Source of the DNA: Sediminibacterium sp.
GTDB lineage: Bacteria; Bacteroidota; Bacteroidia; B-17B0; Aurantibacillaceae
Length of the DNA: 64,000 nt
Reading direction: 5' to 3'
NCBI GenBank assembly: GCA_030054095.1
Contig: JASGCO010000001.1
Span: forward strand, 22,731 to 86,730
Program-made: the position numbers and the translations under genes
Part shown: piece after piece, positions 1 to 9,235 of the stretch
Layout of the letters: each line of letters starts with the position of its first letter
How positions within the stretch are numbered: the first letter of the stretch is position 1
The notes under the pieces: model-generated
What the model saw: the letters and a program-made list of their open reading frames with translations, nothing else
Databases searched by the model: none
What the model was told of the DNA's origin: nothing

Positions 1-89
1 TACGAATAACGGGCAAACCAGAGTACTGTGCCTGTTATTTTTACAACACAAACCTTAAGCGCATAGAAACAATTTATAAATGTGATCAG

Positions 90-1439
90 ATGTCTGCTTT
101 AAAAATATTTCTTGTTGAAGACGATCCATGGTACGCCCAGTTACTTAAACACTTTCTGAGTATGAATCCTGACTATGATTTAAAGCTTTTTACCTCAGGG
201 AAAGAGTTATTGAACAGTCTTCACCTTAAACCCGACCTGATTTGCATGGATTTTGGCCTGCCCGATATGTCAGGAGCCGAACTTTTGAAAGAAATTTTAC
301 AAAAAAACAAAACCATCCCTATAATTGTTATCAGCGCGCAGGAAGAAATAAATATTGCTGTAACCCTGCTAAAAGCAGGTGCAAGAGATTATATTATTAA
401 AGATGATCACACAAAGGAACATTTATGGAACGCTATACTTCATATAAAGGAAACATTAAATTTAAAGCAGGAGGTTGAAGAGTTAAAGGAACAACTTCGT
501 CAGAAATACAGCTTTGAAAACAGTATTATAGGACAAAGTGAAGCCATTAAAAAAACGTTTCATTTGCTTCAAAAAGCGGTTCAATCCAACATTAACGTTT
601 CGCTTCGTGGAGAAACCGGGACAGGGAAAGAAGTTTATGCCAAAGCCATTCATTTTAACAGCGACCGGAAAAAGAAGCCATTTGTCGCGGTTAATATGGG
701 CGCTATTCCACGAGAACTTGCAGAAAGTGAATTATTCGGATACGAAAAAGGCGCTTTTACCGGGGCTGTAGCTACAAAAGCCGGAAAGTTTGAAGAAGCT
801 GATGGGGGCACATTGTTTCTGGATGAAATCGGAGAACTGGATCCAGCCCTTCAAAGCAAGTTACTACGGGCCATACAAGAAAGAGAAATAACCAGGCTGG
901 GAAGCCATAAACCGCTTAAAGTTGATATTCGCTTAATTACAGCGACTCACAAAAACCTTGCTGAAGAAGTAAAAAAAGGGATGTTCCGTGAAGATCTTTT
1001 TTTCAGGATAGTGGGTCTTCCCATTGAGCTTCCTCCACTTAAAGCCAGAGATAACGATGTTATTATTCTGGCAAAACATTTTATAAATGAGTACGCTCAG
1101 GTTAATAAAACAAAAACATTGGCTTTATCGGAAGAAGCCCGAATAAAACTAAAAAAATATAACTGGCCGGGAAATGTGAGGGAACTAAAAGCAGTGATAG
1201 ATCTTGCCTGCGTAATGGCAGATAGTCATGAGATAAAAGCCGAAGACCTTACATTTTATGAAATCGGTGACGTAAGTCCTTACTCTTCTCAAGAAAAAAG
1301 TCTCAGAGAATTTGAAGCAGAAATTATAGCTTTTTTCCTGAAAAAGTACAACAATAATGTGGTGGTGGCAGCAGAAAAATTACAGATAGGTAAATCGAAA
1401 ATATACAAAATGATAAAAGAGGGAGATATTAAAATCTAA
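90..1439 (+). CDS. Sigma-54-dependent response regulator (NtrC family)
   Basis: 449 aa with the complete NtrC-type order. An N-terminal receiver (about 1-125) has acidic residues D11/D12 and phosphoacceptor D54. The AAA+ ATPase (about 145-380) has Walker A GETGTGKE at 174-181, the sigma-54-contacting GAFTGA loop at 221-226 and Walker B ending D245-E246. A Fis-type helix-turn-helix lies at about 405-449. An intact GAFTGA loop means it should open sigma-54 promoters when phosphorylated. It is followed 5 nt later by the H-NOX gene and then by a hybrid kinase ending in an HPt domain, the natural phosphodonor. The next genes make exopolysaccharide, whose promoters are the likely targets (inference). 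Family assignment is secure; the target set is not. Confidence 0.95.
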   Translation: MSALKIFLVEDDPWYAQLLKHFLSMNPDYDLKLFTSGKELLNSLHLKPDLICMDFGLPDMSGAELLKEILQKNKTIPIIVISAQEEINIAVTLLKAGARDYIIKDDHTKEHLWNAILHIKETLNLKQEVEELKEQLRQKYSFENSIIGQSEAIKKTFHLLQKAVQSNINVSLRGETGTGKEVYAKAIHFNSDRKKKPFVAVNMGAIPRELAESELFGYEKGAFTGAVATKAGKFEEADGGTLFLDEIGELDPALQSKLLRAIQEREITRLGSHKPLKVDIRLITATHKNLAEEVKKGMFREDLFFRIVGLPIELPPLKARDNDVIILAKHFINEYAQVNKTKTLALSEEARIKLKKYNWPGNVRELKAVIDLACVMADSHEIKAEDLTFYEIGDVSPYSSQEKSLREFEAEIIAFFLKKYNNNVVVAAEKLQIGKSKIYKMIKEGDIKI

Positions 1440-1444
1440 TTGGT

Positions 1445-1996
1445 ATGTATGGCATTGTAAATAAATCAATTGAAGAACTGATAGTACAAAACTACGGCGC
1501 TGACAAATGGGAAGAAATAAAAACCAAAACGGGTATTGAAATAAGCTATTTTATCAGTAGTGAAACCTATGACGATGAAATAACTTTTAAACTGGCCAGT
1601 ACTATTGCCGAAGAGCTTAATGTAACTGTTTCGGATGTTTTGAAAACATTTGGTGAGTGGTGGATTTTGCATACAGGTAGAAAAAACTACGGATACCTGC
1701 TTGAAAGCGGAGGAGATAATTTTAAAACCTTTTTACTTAACCTTCCGGCCTTTCACAATCGTGTCATAATGATGTATCCTAAGTTAACTCCTCCCGAATT
1801 TAAAATTACAAAAGTGGAAGATTGCTCCTTACATCTGCATTACCTGTCGAAACGAAAAGGACTCACTGATTTTGTGATGGGATTACTTTCTGGTCTTGGA
1901 AAATTCTTCTCAACACCTGTTAACCTCGAACACATTGAAACCATACCTTCTGATGCAACTCATGAAGTCATAAAAGTTTCCTGGGATAAAATATGA
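1445..1996 (+). CDS. H-NOX haem-based nitric oxide sensor
   Basis: 183 aa, the usual length of a stand-alone bacterial H-NOX, starting with the family's typical MYGIVNK. The proximal haem ligand is H104 (LPAFHNRV), and the haem-propionate-binding YxSxR motif is Y133-S135-R137. After R137 the sequence reads KGLTDFVMGLL, resembling NO-selective members; the distal tyrosine that stabilises O2 in the Thermoanaerobacter protein is not seen. The stop overlaps the start of the next gene (ATGA), so it is translationally coupled to the HNOBA-containing kinase. In known systems NO-bound H-NOX regulates its partner kinase. NO preference here is inferred from sequence. Confidence 0.95.
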   Translation: MYGIVNKSIEELIVQNYGADKWEEIKTKTGIEISYFISSETYDDEITFKLASTIAEELNVTVSDVLKTFGEWWILHTGRKNYGYLLESGGDNFKTFLLNLPAFHNRVIMMYPKLTPPEFKITKVEDCSLHLHYLSKRKGLTDFVMGLLSGLGKFFSTPVNLEHIETIPSDATHEVIKVSWDKI

Positions 1997-4900
1997 GTAA
2001 CAACAAGATATTTTTAGAATTATTTCCATTTTCGATTGTTTTAAACCATAGTTTAAAAATAACTGAAATAGGTCCTAGCCTTTTAAAAATAGCAGGGGAT
2101 TGCACTCACCAACTACTTACAGAACTCTTTACCATCCAAAGGCCGTTTTTAGAAAAGGTTTCGTTCAATATATTAAAAGATATGCCAAAAGAAGCCGTTT
2201 TTCTTCAGCACAGCGAAAGCGGCCTTCTTTTGAGAGGGCAATTCAGACAGGTTTCGTCTTCTGAAGAATTAACTTTTTTGGGGAGCATTTGGGTAACCAA
2301 TTTTGAATATCTGAAAAAATACAAACTCACTACATCCGACTTTTCCATACACGATCCTACATTTGATTATTTACATGTACTGAAACAAGCGGAAATTCAC
2401 CGGAAAGAACTTCACGAACTTATTTCCACCATTGATGAACAATCTGCCAAGATCAAAAAAACAAACGCGGAAATAGTAAAAACCAAAGGGTACCTCGAAA
2501 GCATTTTTAATGAAATGACAGATGTGGTGTGGTCGGTTACTGTACCTGGGTACAAGATTCTGTTTATAACGCCATCCGTGGAACCGCTACTTGAAATACC
2601 GGTTGATTATTGTATCAAAACCAGCACCTGGTGGAAACAACTTTTCCCCACAAAAGAACGGCATATAATAAACCAGATTTTTAAAGCGCTTAAAACAAAA
2701 GGAGAATATAATATCACCCATAAAATAACCACCCTTTCCGGTCAAACCAAATGGATTAAAAATAAAGGAAAGTTTATTTACGATGAATACAAAAAGCCTA
2801 TTCGATTGGATGTAACCATTGTAAACCGTACGCAACAACATTTGGATAAAGAAGCATTGGACCATGAATTGAAACTGAGAGAAGCGTTAACTGAAATTGC
2901 CTCTACGTACATTAATCTGGATCCGAAAGATGTTTCCAATACCATTTTTACATCACTAAAAAAAATGGGGCTTTTTGTAAACGCCGACAGAGCTTACATT
3001 TTTGACTATAACTTTACAAATGGAACTACATCTAACACCTACGAATGGTGTAATAACAATGTTAGCTCAGAAATAAATAATTTACAAGATATTCCCATCA
3101 GCTATTTTCCGCAATGGATTGACGAACACAAGAAAGGACAACCTTTCTACATCCCGAATGTTGGCAAACTGAACGATGAAAAAGACCGGGAACTAAAGCA
3201 GATCCTCGAATCGCAAAACATCAAGAGTTTAATTACCATACCTATGCTGGATGGTAAAGAACTGGTAGGATTTGTTGGCTTCGATTCAGTAATACAACAT
3301 TACGATTATAGCGACCGTGAAAAAAAATTACTTTTCCTGTTCGGTCAGATGCTGATTAATATTAAAAACCGGCAGAAATGGGATTATCAACTCCGGCTTC
3401 AGGAAGAAAAATACCGGAATATTATTGCCAATATGAACTTAGGATTATTGGAAGTAGATTTGGAAGACACGATTATTTACGCTAATCAAAGTTTTTGCGA
3501 AATGTCGGCTTATACGCTCAGTGAACTTAAAGGTAAAAAAGCGGCAGAGTTATTTGTTCCCGAAAAACATCAGGCCGTTATTAAGGAAAAAGCCCAAAAA
3601 CGTAAGGAATCTGTTTCTGATGGTTACGAAATAGAGATCCGCGACAAAAATGGCGTAACCCATTATTGGCTCATCAGTGGTGCTCCAAACTACAATGACA
3701 AGGGGCAATTTATTGGAAGTATTGGTATCCACTTAGATATTACAGATCAGAAAAACCTGGAACGGGAATTGGCAAAAGCCAAATTATCTGCGGAAGCAGC
3801 AGCGAAAGCCAAAGAGTTATTTCTGGCAAACATGAGTCACGAAATAAGAACTCCGCTAAATGTTATTACCGGTATGATACGGCAATTAGCAAAAGAAAAC
3901 CTGAGCAATCATCAGCATTTTTACGTTAAACAAGCTGAAAGTTCAGCCAAGCACCTACTCACAATCCTTAACAATGTGCTGGATATTGCCAAAATTGAAT
4001 CGGGGGATATGGAAATTGTAAAAACGCCATTCAGTCCAGGAGCTTTAGCGCATAACGTACATTCCATCATGTACTCGCAGGTAAAAGATAAGAATCTGGA
4101 TTTTGATCTCGTTATTAACCCAGAAGTAAAACAAGTATTAAGAGGCGATGAAATACGACTGAGACAAGTTTTAATTAACCTTATTGGTAATGCTATAAAA
4201 TTTACGGACAAAGGATTTATAACCCTTAAACTGGATGCGTTAAACACCACCACTGAACAACAGATTATCCGCTTTGAGGTAAGTGACTCTGGAATTGGAA
4301 TGTCACCCGAATTTGTGAATCGCATATTCGATAAATTTTCACAGGAGCAAAACAAAGCAAACAGAAGGTACGAAGGCACTGGTTTAGGTATGGCCATTTC
4401 GCACGATCTGGTAAAACTAATGGGTGGCGACCTGAAAGTAAAAAGTAAAAAAGACGAAGGCACAACGTTTAGCTTTGACCTGATTCTATCTATTGAAGAC
4501 AGCAAAAATCTGATCGTTCAGAACTCTGTTATAAAAAAAGGAGCTTTTCTTGGCAAAAGAATACTACTTGCCGAAGATAATGAGATGAATCGTTTCATTG
4601 CCATTCAACATCTTGAATTTCTTGGTTTTGAAATTACTGAAGCTGAAAACGGCCTCATTGCCACCGAACTGGTTAAAACCGGCGTTTTTGATCTTATTCT
4701 GATGGACATACAAATGCCGGTTATGGATGGCGTAGAAGCAACTGTATTTATCCGAAAAGAATTAAAAACCACTACCCCTATTATAGCCCTTACGGCCAAT
4801 GCGTTTAAGCACGATATTAATCTCTACCTGAAAAAGGGCATGAATGACTTTATTACCAAGCCTTATGACGAACAGGATTTTTTCCTAAAAATAGAATATG

Positions 4901-5319
4901 TACTCAGGCAAAATGAACAACAGGTAAACGATAAAAAAAGAGAAGACTCTATTATACATTCAAAAGAAGCAACTGAAGAAGCCACTCCGTTTTTTGATCT
5001 GACAGAGTTAAAAAAAGTAAGCAGGGGTAACGAAGCGTTCGTTAAGAAGATGACTGATTTATTTATAACACTTGCCAAAGAACATGCTGCTATATTATCT
5101 GATGCTTTAACACGTGAAGACCTTGATACTATAAAGAAAATAGCTCACAAAATGAAGCCTAGTATTGCTCAAATGGGTATAGAAGTAATTAAACCAACAA
5201 TTGCAAAAACTGAAGTGTATGATTTAAACGTTGGTAATTGGGAAGAACTGAAAGCGCTTGTTAATCATATTAATCATATTTTACTAAAAGTAATAATACA
5301 GTTAGAGGACATTAAATAA
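1993..5319 (+). CDS. Hybrid histidine kinase with H-NOX-associated domain, PAS/GAF, receiver and HPt
   Basis: 1108 aa, no transmembrane segment, so cytosolic. Residues 1-about 150 match the HNOB-associated domain (HNOBA) that docks H-NOX proteins: FPFSIV near the start and TTSDFSIHDPTFDYLH near 110-130. A short coiled coil follows, then PAS (about 170-285), GAF (about 295-460), a second PAS (about 470-590), HisKA with H616 in NMSHEIRTPLN, HATPase_c (about 715-835), a receiver with D905, and an HPt domain with H1052 in AHKMKP. It therefore holds a full His-Asp-His relay whose last step can phosphorylate a separate receiver, most simply the sigma-54 regulator at 90 and perhaps the lone receiver at 5842. 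It overlaps the H-NOX gene by 4 nt, strongly implying a sensor-kinase pair. Confidence 0.95.
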   Translation: MSNNKIFLELFPFSIVLNHSLKITEIGPSLLKIAGDCTHQLLTELFTIQRPFLEKVSFNILKDMPKEAVFLQHSESGLLLRGQFRQVSSSEELTFLGSIWVTNFEYLKKYKLTTSDFSIHDPTFDYLHVLKQAEIHRKELHELISTIDEQSAKIKKTNAEIVKTKGYLESIFNEMTDVVWSVTVPGYKILFITPSVEPLLEIPVDYCIKTSTWWKQLFPTKERHIINQIFKALKTKGEYNITHKITTLSGQTKWIKNKGKFIYDEYKKPIRLDVTIVNRTQQHLDKEALDHELKLREALTEIASTYINLDPKDVSNTIFTSLKKMGLFVNADRAYIFDYNFTNGTTSNTYEWCNNNVSSEINNLQDIPISYFPQWIDEHKKGQPFYIPNVGKLNDEKDRELKQILESQNIKSLITIPMLDGKELVGFVGFDSVIQHYDYSDREKKLLFLFGQMLINIKNRQKWDYQLRLQEEKYRNIIANMNLGLLEVDLEDTIIYANQSFCEMSAYTLSELKGKKAAELFVPEKHQAVIKEKAQKRKESVSDGYEIEIRDKNGVTHYWLISGAPNYNDKGQFIGSIGIHLDITDQKNLERELAKAKLSAEAAAKAKELFLANMSHEIRTPLNVITGMIRQLAKENLSNHQHFYVKQAESSAKHLLTILNNVLDIAKIESGDMEIVKTPFSPGALAHNVHSIMYSQVKDKNLDFDLVINPEVKQVLRGDEIRLRQVLINLIGNAIKFTDKGFITLKLDALNTTTEQQIIRFEVSDSGIGMSPEFVNRIFDKFSQEQNKANRRYEGTGLGMAISHDLVKLMGGDLKVKSKKDEGTTFSFDLILSIEDSKNLIVQNSVIKKGAFLGKRILLAEDNEMNRFIAIQHLEFLGFEITEAENGLIATELVKTGVFDLILMDIQMPVMDGVEATVFIRKELKTTTPIIALTANAFKHDINLYLKKGMNDFITKPYDEQDFFLKIEYVLRQNEQQVNDKKREDSIIHSKEATEEATPFFDLTELKKVSRGNEAFVKKMTDLFITLAKEHAAILSDALTREDLDTIKKIAHKMKPSIAQMGIEVIKPTIAKTEVYDLNVGNWEELKALVNHINHILLKVIIQLEDIK

Positions 5320-5711
5320 GGGGAATACCGCCTATTGTATAAACACTATCTTTCTCTGCCAAAAGATCTGTCCGAAGTCTGTAACATAATTGCGGAAAAC
5401 AGTTGCTATTCTTAAACCAAAAATCGGCGGAAAAATTACGTTCAGGCGCGCTGCAGCAAACGTTCATCCGGAGGCAGGCAGGTCTAAAAGATAGAAGCAG
5501 TGCTGTTTAGCTATCCAAACCCGGAAATAAACTTTAGATTAAAAAACACGATGATAAAACCGCAGGTTATCAGATAAACAACGCTATTCTACTCAAAAAT
5601 AAGCTCTGTGCCTGCCATGTCGAGATCACAACATATAGATCCCAACAGTAAAGTGTCTTTCTAACAGGTTTATTTTCATGAAAGGTTCACTACAAATGCT
5701 GCCAATCTCAA

Positions 5712-5726
5712 TTCCACAAAACGGAA
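5712..5726. promoter_or_regulatory. TTCCA-N6-GGAA dyad, copy 1 (putative activator site)
   Basis: The sequence is TTCCACAAAACGGAA, flanked by A and T so that AATTCC faces GGAATT. Its centre lies about 107 bp before the start point predicted from the sigma-54-like box at 5800. The same 9 fixed bases with the same 6-nt gap recur at 13011 and 18507. Dyads at this distance suit a Fis-type HTH activator of the NtrC family. Assignment to the regulator at 90 is inference. Confidence 0.5.
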
Positions 5727-5799
5727 TTTATTCTTCTAATGGAAATTCCGACGCTATCCACCCGGCAATAACATAATGATTATCAAGCAAATAACAAAA

Positions 5800-5815
5800 T
5801 GGCTCAATTATGGTA
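5800..5815 (+). promoter_or_regulatory. Sigma-54-like -24/-12 promoter for the receiver-export operon
   Basis: TGGCTCAATTATGGTA compared with consensus TGGCAC-N5-TTGCA matches 5 of 6 bases at -24, with the invariant GG, and 3 of 5 at -12, with GT instead of GC. Spacing is exact. Transcription would start near 5826, 16 nt before the ATG at 5842, supporting that start over 5776. Weak alone; strengthened by the dyad upstream. Confidence 0.35.
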
Positions 5816-5841
5816 TAGTTACTTGTACTAAAAAACAAGTC

Positions 5842-6273
5842 ATGGAAAATTCACTAAAACCAATTTTTATCGCCGATGATGATCGTTTCCATTTGGAAAT
5901 TATGCGCCAACTGCTTAAAACTGAAGGCAAAGAAAACATACATACTTTCGAAAATGGCGCAGAGTGTTTGAATCAAATTCACCTCAAACCCGAAATTGTA
6001 TTTCTTGATCACCGCATGGATATTTACTCGGGTTATGAAACTTTACGTAAAATAAAACGATTCGATCCTGATATTTTTGTAGTAATTGTATCTGCACAGG
6101 AAGACATCAAAACAGCGATATCCACTTTAAAACACGGCGCAATTGATTACATACAGAAAGATAAAAACCTTGAACAAAACATTAAAAATGTACTGGCAAA
6201 CATCGAAAATGTAAAAACACTATTAAGGATCCGCAAGCCCTCATTATTAAAATCCATATTTAATTTTTTTTAG
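5842..6273 (+). CDS. Stand-alone receiver (CheY-like) protein
   Basis: 143 aa from the ATG at 5842; a frame continues upstream to 5776 but those 22 residues do not belong to the fold. It is a single receiver domain with acidic pocket D12-D14, phosphoacceptor D56 and no output domain, ending in a basic/hydrophobic tail (RKPSLLKSIFNFF). It resembles the receiver of the sigma-54 regulator at 90, sharing the VSAQE/ISAQE strand, the LK-GA-DYI pattern and the lysine before D. It lies 1 nt before the export lipoprotein gene, so it is the first gene of the exopolysaccharide operon. It may be a second phosphate acceptor for the hybrid kinase, acting as a sink or by protein contact (inference). Confidence 0.85.
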   Translation: MENSLKPIFIADDDRFHLEIMRQLLKTEGKENIHTFENGAECLNQIHLKPEIVFLDHRMDIYSGYETLRKIKRFDPDIFVVIVSAQEDIKTAISTLKHGAIDYIQKDKNLEQNIKNVLANIENVKTLLRIRKPSLLKSIFNFF

Positions 6274-6274
6274 C

Positions 6275-7018
6275 ATGAAGCCATTACTAACACTACTGCT
6301 GCTCACTGAGCTTTTCTTCGTTTCGTGCCGAACCAGTAACATACTGGCAGGAGAGCTCAAATCTGAACAAAACGCCACCTCAGATAGTGTCTTTTATTCA
6401 TCCATACCTCACCCCTATCATATCCGGAAAGATGACAAAATTACCATCAGTGTATGGGGGCAGGACAATTTGAGCGTAGGTTCAACCTATGGTATTTATA
6501 ACTCGAACGAAGTTTACGGCAAATGGTTAATGGTTGACGCATCGGGAAACATTGAGATTCCGAAAATTGGTCGATTTAGAGTTGAAAACATGACCATTAT
6601 TCAGTTAAAAGATAGTTTAAGAATACTTTTCGGAGAATGGGTAAAAACCCCGATTGTTGATATAAAAGTACTGAATAGATCTATTATTGTATTGGGAGAG
6701 GTTCATGATCCTCAAACTATTGGTGTGGACAAAGAGCGTACATCACTTCTTGAAGCGCTAGCTATTTGCAAAGGTGTAGATTTCTACGCTAATCTTAAGT
6801 CTATCAAAGTATTTCGACAAGTTGGAGAAAATGTTCATGTTGCCAGCATTGACCTCAGTAAATCGGGAGATTATCGTCTTAAAAACATTACATTATATCC
6901 GGGAGATGTGGTTATTGTTCCGTCCAAAAGATATAAAGCATTCGACAAAAGAATATCTACTATCATTCCATTTACTACAACACTATCAGCTGCCGCCATT
7001 TTATTAGGACTTTTTTAA
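6275..7018 (+). CDS. Polysaccharide export outer-membrane lipoprotein (Wza-like)
   Basis: 247 aa. A lipoprotein signal ends at C18 (FFVSC). A Poly_export domain follows at about 45-130 (IRKDDKITISVWGQDNL), then an SLBB-type ligand-binding domain at about 140-215 (VLGEVHDPQTIGVDKE). The last 20 residues form a hydrophobic helix (ending AAAILLGLF), which in Wza-type proteins crosses the outer membrane. Shorter than E. coli Wza (about 380 aa), as is common in Bacteroidota. The role is the export channel working with the copolymerase encoded next, 9 nt downstream. Confidence 0.9.
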   Translation: MKPLLTLLLLTELFFVSCRTSNILAGELKSEQNATSDSVFYSSIPHPYHIRKDDKITISVWGQDNLSVGSTYGIYNSNEVYGKWLMVDASGNIEIPKIGRFRVENMTIIQLKDSLRILFGEWVKTPIVDIKVLNRSIIVLGEVHDPQTIGVDKERTSLLEALAICKGVDFYANLKSIKVFRQVGENVHVASIDLSKSGDYRLKNITLYPGDVVIVPSKRYKAFDKRISTIIPFTTTLSAAAILLGLF

Positions 7019-7027
7019 AAAATCAGC

Positions 7028-9235
7028 ATGAAAAATCAAATCACATTTTTAAAACCTTACTTACGCGGTTGGCCCATTATTATTCTATCGATGTTTGCGG
7101 CATACTGGCTGGCGTCCAAGTATATCCTTTACATTACACCCGAATACGAAAGTACCACTAAACTCCGGTTAGCAGATTTGAACGAAGGTGTTCCGAACAG
7201 TAATCTCTTTAAAAATTTCGACCTCTTCGCGAATTCAAATAAGATAGGTTCAGAGATAGAACTATTTAAATCGCACGATCTGATTAACAAAACCCTTAAA
7301 AAGGTTTCATTTGATGTTTCTGTGTTCAGGAAAGGAAACATCAAAAACACTGAACTATATAACGATTCACCAATTTTAATAAAAGCGACTTCCATATCAG
7401 AAACGCACTACAATAAAGCATTCCTGCTCAAACTACTAAACAAAGACACTTACGAAATAACGACTCCTGATGGTCAAAAATTATCAGGAAGGATAAACGA
7501 TACCATTCATTTAGGGAGCACAAGTATCTGCATTCAGTTAAACCAGAAACTAATACTAAAAAAACGGGACGTAAAAGTGTCAGATAATTATGATTTTATC
7601 CTGCACAGTAAAGACAAGCTGATTAGCGACATTCTCAAAAACCTTGACATCACAGCATCAGACAAGGACATTCCTGTAATCCGGATTAATTTCAAATCCC
7701 CGCACCCGGAGAAAGCCGCTGAATTTCCGAATGCTCTGGCTGAAACATACATTGAAGACTACCTGAATATGAAATATGGCGCAGCAAACGTAACGGTAGA
7801 CTTCCTGAATAAACAAATAGGCGATATCCGGCAAAAACTGGATCAATCTGAAAATGCCATACGAAATTACAGAGATGGAAAATCAATTACTAATATCCCT
7901 CAGGAAGTTGAAACAGATCTTAGAAAAATTGCTCAATTAAAAATTCAGGAAACCAATCTCAAAATGAGCCTGGAAGCTGCAAAATCGCTGGAGAACTATT
8001 TAGAAAAAGGTAAAGGTCATCTTTTGGAACTGGCCCCGAACTTTGAAGCCTTTAATGACCTTTTGACAACCGAAATGGTTAAAAAAATAAAACAACTACA
8101 AGCCGAGAAAAAAGATCTTTTACTACAATACACTCCAAAAGATGAAAAAGTTACGGTAATAGACAGCAAGATTAACGACCTCACCGAATATATTACAGAA
8201 AGTGTACGAAATACCAGAAAGAACCTCGAGTCAAAATATGAGAATCTGACCAATGACATATCCGAGGCCGAAAAAGTATTTGTCAGCGTTCCTGAAAAGG
8301 AAAGAATGCTCACTATTCTTACCCGCGAATTTGAAATTTACCAGCAATCGTATAACTTCCTGAATCAAAAAAAGATTGAGGCTGAAATTGCCCGTTCTGC
8401 AAAAATAGCGTTCCACCGTATTATCAGTCCTGCCAGTATAAGCAAAACACCCGTATCGCCAAATAAAATAATCATTAAATTGATATACACCCTCTTAGGA
8501 CTTATGATTGCAATAGGAGGCATCTTTACAGTTCATACTCTTAAAGCGAAGGTGAATGATTCTGCTACCATAGAATCTAAAAGTCTTATTCCGCTGATTG
8601 CCCAAATACCCAAATTTCAGTCGGACAACAGCAAAGAAAATTTCTTTCTGAGTTTACTAACGCAATGGGAAATCAAAAAAATACTCACAAAAAACAATAC
8701 AATTTGTTTCAATGGGTTTAAGGATCAGGATGGCGTACAATACGCCTATAACGGAGTGGTTAAGGCCCTTGAATCGCAAAACAAAAAAATACTGCAAATC
8801 AGAATCGAAAATACGCATGCCGATACCACATCCGTTATCGCATCTGCTTCCAATAACGAAAATGAATCCGCAGAAAAACGCTATTTTACGCTTAACTATT
8901 TAAGAACATTTTCTATTGAATCGCTCTGCGAATTTCTTAAAACAACCAGTAAGGCTTATGACCACATCTTAATTCACAATTCATCCTTTGGACAACCCTT
9001 TACGCTGGCACTAATGGTTGCCTCTGACATCAATCTGATTTGTATGGATTCAAGATTAACCCCTGAAAAAAGAATCATAGAGACAGATCTTTTGAAAGAA
9101 GAATACCAACTTCAAAATGTTTACTTCCTGCTCAACAGAGCCGGATATACCCCCAATTTGATAAACGATATACGTCAAATAGTAAAACTGACCATAAAAA
9201 GTCTGTTAAATTACCGTAGAATATTAAAACGATGA
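7028..9235 (+). CDS. Wzc-like polysaccharide copolymerase with degenerate tyrosine-kinase domain
   Basis: 735 aa. Wzz-type architecture: TM1 at about 14-35, a large periplasmic part with coiled coil (about 250-430), and TM2 at about 482-503 preceded by a proline-containing PVSPNK stretch. The cytoplasmic part (about 540-735) keeps the outline of a BY-kinase: a strand (TICFNGF), a helix, KKILQIRIE where a kinase has KVLLIDAD, and a hydrophobic strand HILIHNS at the Walker B place. But the Walker A GEGKST is replaced by FKDQDGVQ, the acidic Walker residues are missing, and there is no C-terminal tyrosine cluster. It probably controls chain length without kinase activity. It overlaps the flippase gene by 4 nt. 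Confidence 0.85.
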   Translation: MKNQITFLKPYLRGWPIIILSMFAAYWLASKYILYITPEYESTTKLRLADLNEGVPNSNLFKNFDLFANSNKIGSEIELFKSHDLINKTLKKVSFDVSVFRKGNIKNTELYNDSPILIKATSISETHYNKAFLLKLLNKDTYEITTPDGQKLSGRINDTIHLGSTSICIQLNQKLILKKRDVKVSDNYDFILHSKDKLISDILKNLDITASDKDIPVIRINFKSPHPEKAAEFPNALAETYIEDYLNMKYGAANVTVDFLNKQIGDIRQKLDQSENAIRNYRDGKSITNIPQEVETDLRKIAQLKIQETNLKMSLEAAKSLENYLEKGKGHLLELAPNFEAFNDLLTTEMVKKIKQLQAEKKDLLLQYTPKDEKVTVIDSKINDLTEYITESVRNTRKNLESKYENLTNDISEAEKVFVSVPEKERMLTILTREFEIYQQSYNFLNQKKIEAEIARSAKIAFHRIISPASISKTPVSPNKIIIKLIYTLLGLMIAIGGIFTVHTLKAKVNDSATIESKSLIPLIAQIPKFQSDNSKENFFLSLLTQWEIKKILTKNNTICFNGFKDQDGVQYAYNGVVKALESQNKKILQIRIENTHADTTSVIASASNNENESAEKRYFTLNYLRTFSIESLCEFLKTTSKAYDHILIHNSSFGQPFTLALMVASDINLICMDSRLTPEKRIIETDLLKEEYQLQNVYFLLNRAGYTPNLINDIRQIVKLTIKSLLNYRRILKR

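Larger units (their letters stand above)
5320..5841. other. 522-bp gene-free regulatory region before the exopolysaccharide cluster
   Basis: No convincing ORF. An open frame runs in from 5776 but lacks receiver-like sequence before 5842. The right part holds a TTCCA-N6-GGAA dyad (5712-5726), a perfect GGAAATTCC palindrome (5741-5749) and a sigma-54-like box (5800-5815). No terminator was recognised after the kinase gene. The left 350 bp shows nothing I can name. Confidence 0.6.

Noticed and set aside
1..89. Regulatory site of the sigma-54 regulator's own gene
   Set aside because: Only 89 bases are visible; no TTCC-N7-GGAA dyad and no convincing promoter could be read, so nothing is called.
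3921..4505. 194-codon minus-strand frame in the hybrid kinase
   Set aside because: Lies opposite conserved HATPase sequence; Ser/Arg-rich translation with no family resemblance.
5811..5828. Second possible sigma-54 box TGGTATAGTTACTTGTAC
   Set aside because: The spacing between GG and the TTG element is one base off, so the box at 5800 is preferred.
5776..5841. Longer start for the lone receiver at 5776
   Set aside because: The 22 extra residues do not fit the receiver fold and contain the sigma-54-like box, so the ATG at 5842 is preferred.
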